A stretch of 64,000 bases of DNA from assembly GCA_958295875.1 (NCBI GenBank), contig OY282379.1:930001-994000 (forward strand), read 5' to 3'. This DNA comes from an uncultured Pseudomonadales bacterium. Its GTDB lineage: Bacteria; Pseudomonadota; Gammaproteobacteria; Pseudomonadales; Azotimanducaceae. Both the position numbers and the translations under genes were made by a program. The notes under the pieces were generated by a model, which saw nothing but the letters and a program-made list of their open reading frames with translations, was not told where the DNA came from and made no database searches. Positions 60,684 to 64,000 of the stretch are shown here, in pieces (the first letter of the stretch is position 1; the number at the start of each line of letters is the position of its first letter).

Positions 60684-61681
60684 ATGCTGCAGGTGCGATG
60701 GCGCGAAACCGGCGCTGCCGGGCTGTTGTCGTTCGTTGTCAAAGGCATGGGTTACTGCATCGCTGCTGCTGCCCTCACCTTGGTCCTCTACGCGCCGGTT
60801 CTGACAGTGTCCGGCGTCGATGCGGTGTTCTTCAACAACTACATCCCCGATGAATGGCGGGGGGACGGATGGCACTTTTTTGCGGTGTTGGTCAACGCAG
60901 CTCGGGGCTATGTCTGGTGGCACATGGCGACGCCCATCTGGGCGCAAGCGGTGTTGTTCTTGACCCTGCTGATCGGCGCTGCGGCGCCCCGGCTGCCAAC
61001 TGGACAGCGCGGCGTCCTCGCCATCGCCGCCTTTTTCGGAGGGGCTGCCCTGCTCGCAGTGATGCCGGTTGCGCTGCGCGAGCGCGACATGATTTCCTGC
61101 TGTTGATGGTCATGGTAGTCGTGGGCGCCGGCGCCGCGTTGTTGATCAAAGCTGCATTGACGTGGCTTCGCTCACGGGTTGACGTTGCAGGATGCTGGAT
61201 TCGTCCGCAGGGCATTGGCGCGGCCTCGGTCTTGTTGGTTCTGAGCAGCTTCGCCTATTGGGCAACGCGCCCTGGCGTGACCGAACGCTTCGCTTGGGAG
61301 ACGGGATACTCCCCCAACGCCTCGGTGCTGGCGGCCGCCATCAACCAAGACTTGCGGCTTGGCGACCACGTTTTTGGGTCTTTTCCGTCAATACGCCCGG
61401 TCGTGTTTCACCTCCAAAGGATGGGACGTGATTTGAACGAAAGTTCCACTGCGCCTTGGGGCTTGTGGTACGAAGTTGACGGGAAGAGAACGGGAGCTCC
61501 GGCCCGTTTCTTCCTAGTCGTGGACGGCGCCGCCGACTGTAGCGCCGGGCCCCTCCACGGAAGGTCGTTTGACGAGCTCTGGCCACACTCGCACCTGCGA
61601 CGCAGCGGCCACGACCACATGGTGGTGGCGGACCCGCCAAGCGCGAGGGCCTACCGTTGCATTCTCCAGCCCGGCGTTTGA
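60684..61681 (+). pseudogene. Frameshifted, probably 5'-truncated integral membrane protein
   Basis: Two frames join into one plausible protein. The first (from about 60684) has several membrane segments (GLLSFVVKGMGYCIAAAALT, PIWAQAVLFLTLLIGAAAP) and stops at 61106 just after ALRERDM. The second frame picks up at FLLLMVMVVVGAGAALLIKA near 61095 and runs to 61681 with a soluble C-terminal part (ERFAWETGYSPNASVLAAA, LGDHVFGSFPSIRPVVF). The layout recalls the C-terminal half of a lipid-linked-sugar (GT39-like) glycosyltransferase. No catalytic N-terminal part exists upstream, where the decayed IS end lies. Confidence 0.55.
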
Positions 61682-61771
61682 ATGCGCCTCCGGATCATTG
61701 AGGACATCGCCCATCAGATGATCTAAAAGCGGAACGCTCAATGTATTGAAAAATTGGTGCCGAAGGCACTT

Positions 61772-62959
61772 CTACTCCCCTATCGGATCAAGCCGGAAAG
61801 TGATCCTGACGTAGCTGCGCCCCTCGTCCTGGGTGATTTCCGGTTCGGTTCCGTTAAACTCGCGCATGGTTTTGCCCATCACCAACCAGCCCCGCCCTCG
61901 TTTCTCCATGAACCCCAAAGCGAGCATGTAGTTGGCCAACAGCTCGTTCCGCGACCGGGGATGAGCACCGGCGCGTACGCTTGCGACGCTCATGTGGTTG
62001 GGCAAACCGCCAGGACTGGTCACATCCACGCGATCGGAAAAGACTTCAAATAATATCTTCGAGCCGATGATTGCGTAGTCTCGATGGGCAACGGCGTTAA
62101 CCAGCGCCTCCCGAACTGCCGGCCTGGGCAACAACGGCCGGTCTTTGCGGATTAGATCCTGATAGGATTCGAACCGCCCAAGCCCCGCAAACCAGCCTAT
62201 CGCCCTTTCCACTTGCTCATTGATGCAGCCGGTGATTTCGGCCACCTGCAACACTGAAGACGCCCGGTCTTCCCCCTTGTAGGCTACGCAATCCACCCGA
62301 AAGTTCTGCGTCTGCGGGTAGTTTTGCGGCAACTTGCCAAAGGCCAGCACCCCGTAAAGAGTAGGATGCAAAGCGCCGCCAATTTCCGTCAAAACGCCGC
62401 GGTTGCGGAGGTCGTCCTCATCCTCGGGCTGTGGGTCCTCTTCGGTGTCAAGCCCTAACTTCTGCAGATAGGCGCGGAACCTTAACAGATCTATGTCTGA
62501 GGAAGTGCCGGCCTGTATTGACCGCTCCTCGGTTAGGATGTAGCCGAAGGCGTTATAGAGTTCCTGAAGCTCTGTCGGCGATGGCTCCCCGCTGCTGCGC
62601 TCGCGGCGAACCCATACACGCCCTTTGTAACGCAGGGGTTCAAATCCACGTTGTTTCGGAACTTCCAACCAATGCACCCACCCCTTGGGGTCCTGATGTT
62701 TGCCGCCTTGTGCGGAAACGGAAGCGCTGCATCCCGTTTGCAGGAACGACGTCAGGCGTTCCTGCACCTTCTCAGCACCCTCCTGAACCCCGACGATATT
62801 CTGATCGTCATCAATACCCAAAATGAGGACGCCGCCTTCGGTGTTGGCGAAGGCGCAAATCGCCTTGCCAATGGCCGACAGGTCCCCAACCCCGCCCTTA
62901 AACTCCGTCATTCGGCCTTCGCCGGCTTCAATTCGGTTAAGCACCTCCAGCCAATCCAT
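61772..62959 (-). CDS. Schlafen/AlbA_2-domain ATP-binding protein
   Basis: 395 residues from the ATG at 62959. The N-terminal AlbA_2 (Schlafen-like) domain has GRMTEFKGG then IGKAICAFANTEGGVLILGI with DDDQNIVGVQEG. The C-terminal half has RPAVREALVNAVAHRDYA and FSDRVDVTSPGGLPNHM, the ATPase/winged-helix region of the HATPase_c_4 type. Such proteins are often called transcriptional regulators and are frequent in mobile and defence islands; some Schlafen-like proteins are nucleases. AT content is higher than in the core genes. It follows a truncated PHP-domain start by 10 bases on the same strand. Confidence 0.88.
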   Translation of the reverse strand: MDWLEVLNRIEAGEGRMTEFKGGVGDLSAIGKAICAFANTEGGVLILGIDDDQNIVGVQEGAEKVQERLTSFLQTGCSASVSAQGGKHQDPKGWVHWLEVPKQRGFEPLRYKGRVWVRRERSSGEPSPTELQELYNAFGYILTEERSIQAGTSSDIDLLRFRAYLQKLGLDTEEDPQPEDEDDLRNRGVLTEIGGALHPTLYGVLAFGKLPQNYPQTQNFRVDCVAYKGEDRASSVLQVAEITGCINEQVERAIGWFAGLGRFESYQDLIRKDRPLLPRPAVREALVNAVAHRDYAIIGSKILFEVFSDRVDVTSPGGLPNHMSVASVRAGAHPRSRNELLANYMLALGFMEKRGRGWLVMGKTMREFNGTEPEITQDEGRSYVRITFRLDPIGE

Positions 62960-62969
62960 GCGAACGACC

Positions 62970-63110
62970 TCAGAATCCGTACTTTTTCCGCCGCAACTGG
63001 AACGCCTTGTCACCCCTGTCAACCGTATGGATGTGCAGATCCGCCTTGAACCACCGCGCCCCGGGGATGTCTTCCCGCCATTTCCCTGTGTCTTGCCGTG
63101 CAAAGGCCAT
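62970..63110 (-). pseudogene. Truncated N-terminus of a PHP-domain protein
   Basis: A 46-residue frame from the ATG at 63110. Its sequence reads ARQDTGKWREDIPGARWFKA followed by DLHIHT and then an apparently unrelated tail ending in a stop. WFKADLHIHT is the start of a PHP metal-binding domain, as at the N-terminus of TrlF-type AAA-like ATPases. Only the first motif survives, so the gene was cut near 63005 by the junction that now brings the AlbA_2 gene next to it. It is alternatively a leader peptide for that gene, though that is less likely. Confidence 0.5.
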
Positions 63111-63235
63111 TGCTACGCTTCCGGTTGCCGTGAGCCTGTTGGTGTGGCCGGCGCCTGTGCGCTGATGAACCCTATTAGATACCAACTAGCTTCGTTGGGA
63201 CAGCAGGGAAAGCGGTGTCTGTTAGCAACAAATGG

Positions 63236-63779
63236 AAGTGTCCGGTTTTAGAGCAAATGAACTGTCCGGTTTGGCTGCGGTGGGCGCGGGCAAGGCTTTG
63301 GCGCTTCCCGCAGCGCGAGTTGCCCCGGCCCTTCGACTTGGGCACGGCGCCCGCCTCCTGCAGCTTGTCCTTCACCCAGCTGTGGCTGCGCGCCCCGCCG
63401 TCGCGGCGGCGCCAGGAGTGAAAGTGCCCCACGCTCCAGCCCTCGTGCCGCGTCCGGCGCCGATCCACCATCCGCATCACCTCGTCCACCGGCGCCGCGC
63501 GGTGCGACGCCCCCGACAGCCGCCGGTCCCGAAGCCCGTCGACCCCGTCCTCCTCGCAGCGCTCGGTCCAGCGCCGGAACGTCCGGGGGCAAACCCCCAA
63601 CAGCTCCGCCGCATCCTCCTGCGTCAGCCGACGCTCCGTCCAAACCCCGCATACCTCCTCGAACACCATGTTCCGCTTCTCCTGCAGCAAGCTCGCCTTG
63701 CCCATGCCAATACGCCCCGGTCGTCAAACCGGGCGACAGCAAAACCGGACAGTTCTTGTGCTCCTAAAAGCGGACACTT
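63236..63779 (-). mobile_element. Non-autonomous insertion element with about 41-bp inverted repeats
   Basis: Left arm 63236-63276 begins AAGTGTCCGGTTTTAGAGCA and contains GAACTGTCCGGTTT; the right arm 63738-63779, read on the minus strand, begins AAGTGTCCGCTTTTAGGAGC and contains GAACTGTCCGGTTT. The two arms match at most positions. Similarity extends outward to GCGGTGT...ACAAA on both sides. The 544-bp unit encloses only the N-terminal third of a transposase, so it is an internally deleted derivative that would need a transposase in trans. A target-site duplication could not be resolved. Confidence 0.75.
63277..63705 (-). pseudogene. N-terminal fragment of an ISNCY-type transposase
   Basis: From the ATG at 63705: FEEVCGVWTERRLTQEDAAE, LLGVCPRTFRRWTERCEEDG, LRDRRLSGASHRAAPVDEVM, then GWSVGHFHSWRRRDGGARSH and SWVKDKLQEAGAVPKSKGRG. 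This is the helix-turn-helix N-terminus of a transposase family in which full proteins are over 400 residues. After about 140 residues the frame runs into the terminal repeat and continues to a meaningless stop at 63175. The catalytic DDE domain is missing. The family name is from memory of the GGTRSYTWVK-type motif. Confidence 0.7.
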
Positions 63780-63790
63780 TGTTTGTTCTC

Positions 63791-63817
63791 AACACCGCCT
63801 TTGCTAACACCGCCTTT
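63791..63817. repeat. Short direct repeat beside the insertion element
   Basis: AACACCGCCTTT occurs at 63791-63802 and again at 63806-63817, separated by GCT. The mirror-image AGCGGTGTCTGTTAGCAACA lies on the other side of the element at 63211-63230, so this sequence may be an outer part of the terminal repeat that has been duplicated. Confidence 0.5.
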
Positions 63818-63831
63818 GGGAAGGGGCGGCG

Positions 63832-64000
63832 TCAGCTATTGTGCCGGGCGTCCTTGAGCACCTCGGCCACCTGCCGCCGCACCGACTCCGGCGCATCATC
63901 GCTCAGCGCCACGCCGACGTGAAAGGACAAGCCGTAACCGGCCGCAATGCGCAACAGCTTCGGAACCTCCTCGGCCAAGTTCTGCAATTCCGATGCATCC
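63832..64000 (-). CDS. C-terminal end of an unidentified protein (possibly DUF499-type ATPase)
   Basis: The minus strand is open from the right edge to a stop at 63832, giving 55 codons: ASELQNLAEEVPKLLRIAAG followed by YGLSFHVGVALSDDAPESV and RRQVAEVLKDARHNS. The pattern of a helix with LAEEVPKLLR-AAG-x-L-x-F-x-V-x-V recalls the extreme C-terminus of large DUF499-containing ATPases found with DNA methylases in defence loci. This is a weak match by eye. The rest of the gene is outside the window. Confidence 0.4.
   Translation of the reverse strand, partial: DASELQNLAEEVPKLLRIAAGYGLSFHVGVALSDDAPESVRRQVAEVLKDARHNS

Noticed and set aside
63175..63276. Continuation of the transposase frame through the left inverted repeat to a stop at 63175
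   Set aside because: The residues after the repeat (ICSKTGHFHLLLTDTAFPAV) are translated terminal repeat and flank, not transposase.

Overview
The window is a GC-rich, densely packed chromosomal segment of a gammaproteobacterium. The call rests on gene order and on close family matches: a complete rsxABCDGE (Rnf-type) operon after metG, a 211-residue Nth very close to the enterobacterial form, ptsP overlapping rppH, lgt-thyA-folA, and a nadD-rsfS-mrdA-rodA-mltB-dacA-ybeD-lipB cell-envelope cluster. CaiB-type CoA transferase, two phytanoyl-CoA-dioxygenase-like proteins, a DUF3604 protein, an OFA-family transporter and a secreted metalloprotease with leucine-rich repeats would fit a marine, possibly host-associated lineage (inference). 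No rRNA, tRNA or CRISPR array was seen.

Layout. 1-694: start of a CaiB/BaiF CoA transferase running off the left edge. About 774-5782: an apparent insertion bounded by two copies of the ssb promoter/start region; it holds two small overlapping unknown genes and a 1001-residue secreted metalloprotease-LRR protein. 5768-7779: ssb, uppP and a Lon-N-domain protein. 7859-17789: proA, nadD, rsfS, peptidoglycan elongation genes (PBP2, RodA, MltB, PBP5-type), ybeD, lipB and an Nramp-related membrane protein, many overlapping by 4 bases. 17812-21678: gdhA and a two-gene restriction-modification system (C5 methyltransferase plus a probable PD-(D/E)XK endonuclease). 21840-28824: argA, a PhyH-like oxygenase, ilvD and a TonB-dependent receptor. 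28914-36320, minus strand: lgt, thyA, folA, S9 peptidase, ATP-NAD-kinase-like, fabV, hemE. 36378-44680: NRDE protein, SDR, ptsP/rppH, DUF255 thioredoxin-like protein, dcd and the Mrp/ApbC ATPase. 44832-51195: metG and rsxABCDGE. 51328-57996: solute-binding protein, HAMP-only membrane protein, OFA transporter, a long PRPP-synthetase paralogue, nth and a second PhyH protein. 58081-60278: DUF3604 protein and a small zinc-finger protein.

60369-64000 is different in kind: a decayed insertion-sequence end, a frameshifted membrane-protein remnant, an intact Schlafen/AlbA-type ATP-binding protein, a truncated PHP-domain start, a 544-bp non-autonomous element with about 41-bp inverted repeats and the N-terminal part of its transposase, and the C-terminal end of another protein at the right edge. 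It looks like a recombination-prone accessory region.

The best candidates for something not yet described are the bounded metalloprotease-LRR insertion with its two unknown companions, the solute-binding-protein/HAMP pair without an output domain, and the accessory right end. Translations and motifs were read by eye. Family names come from recognised motifs, not from database searches.
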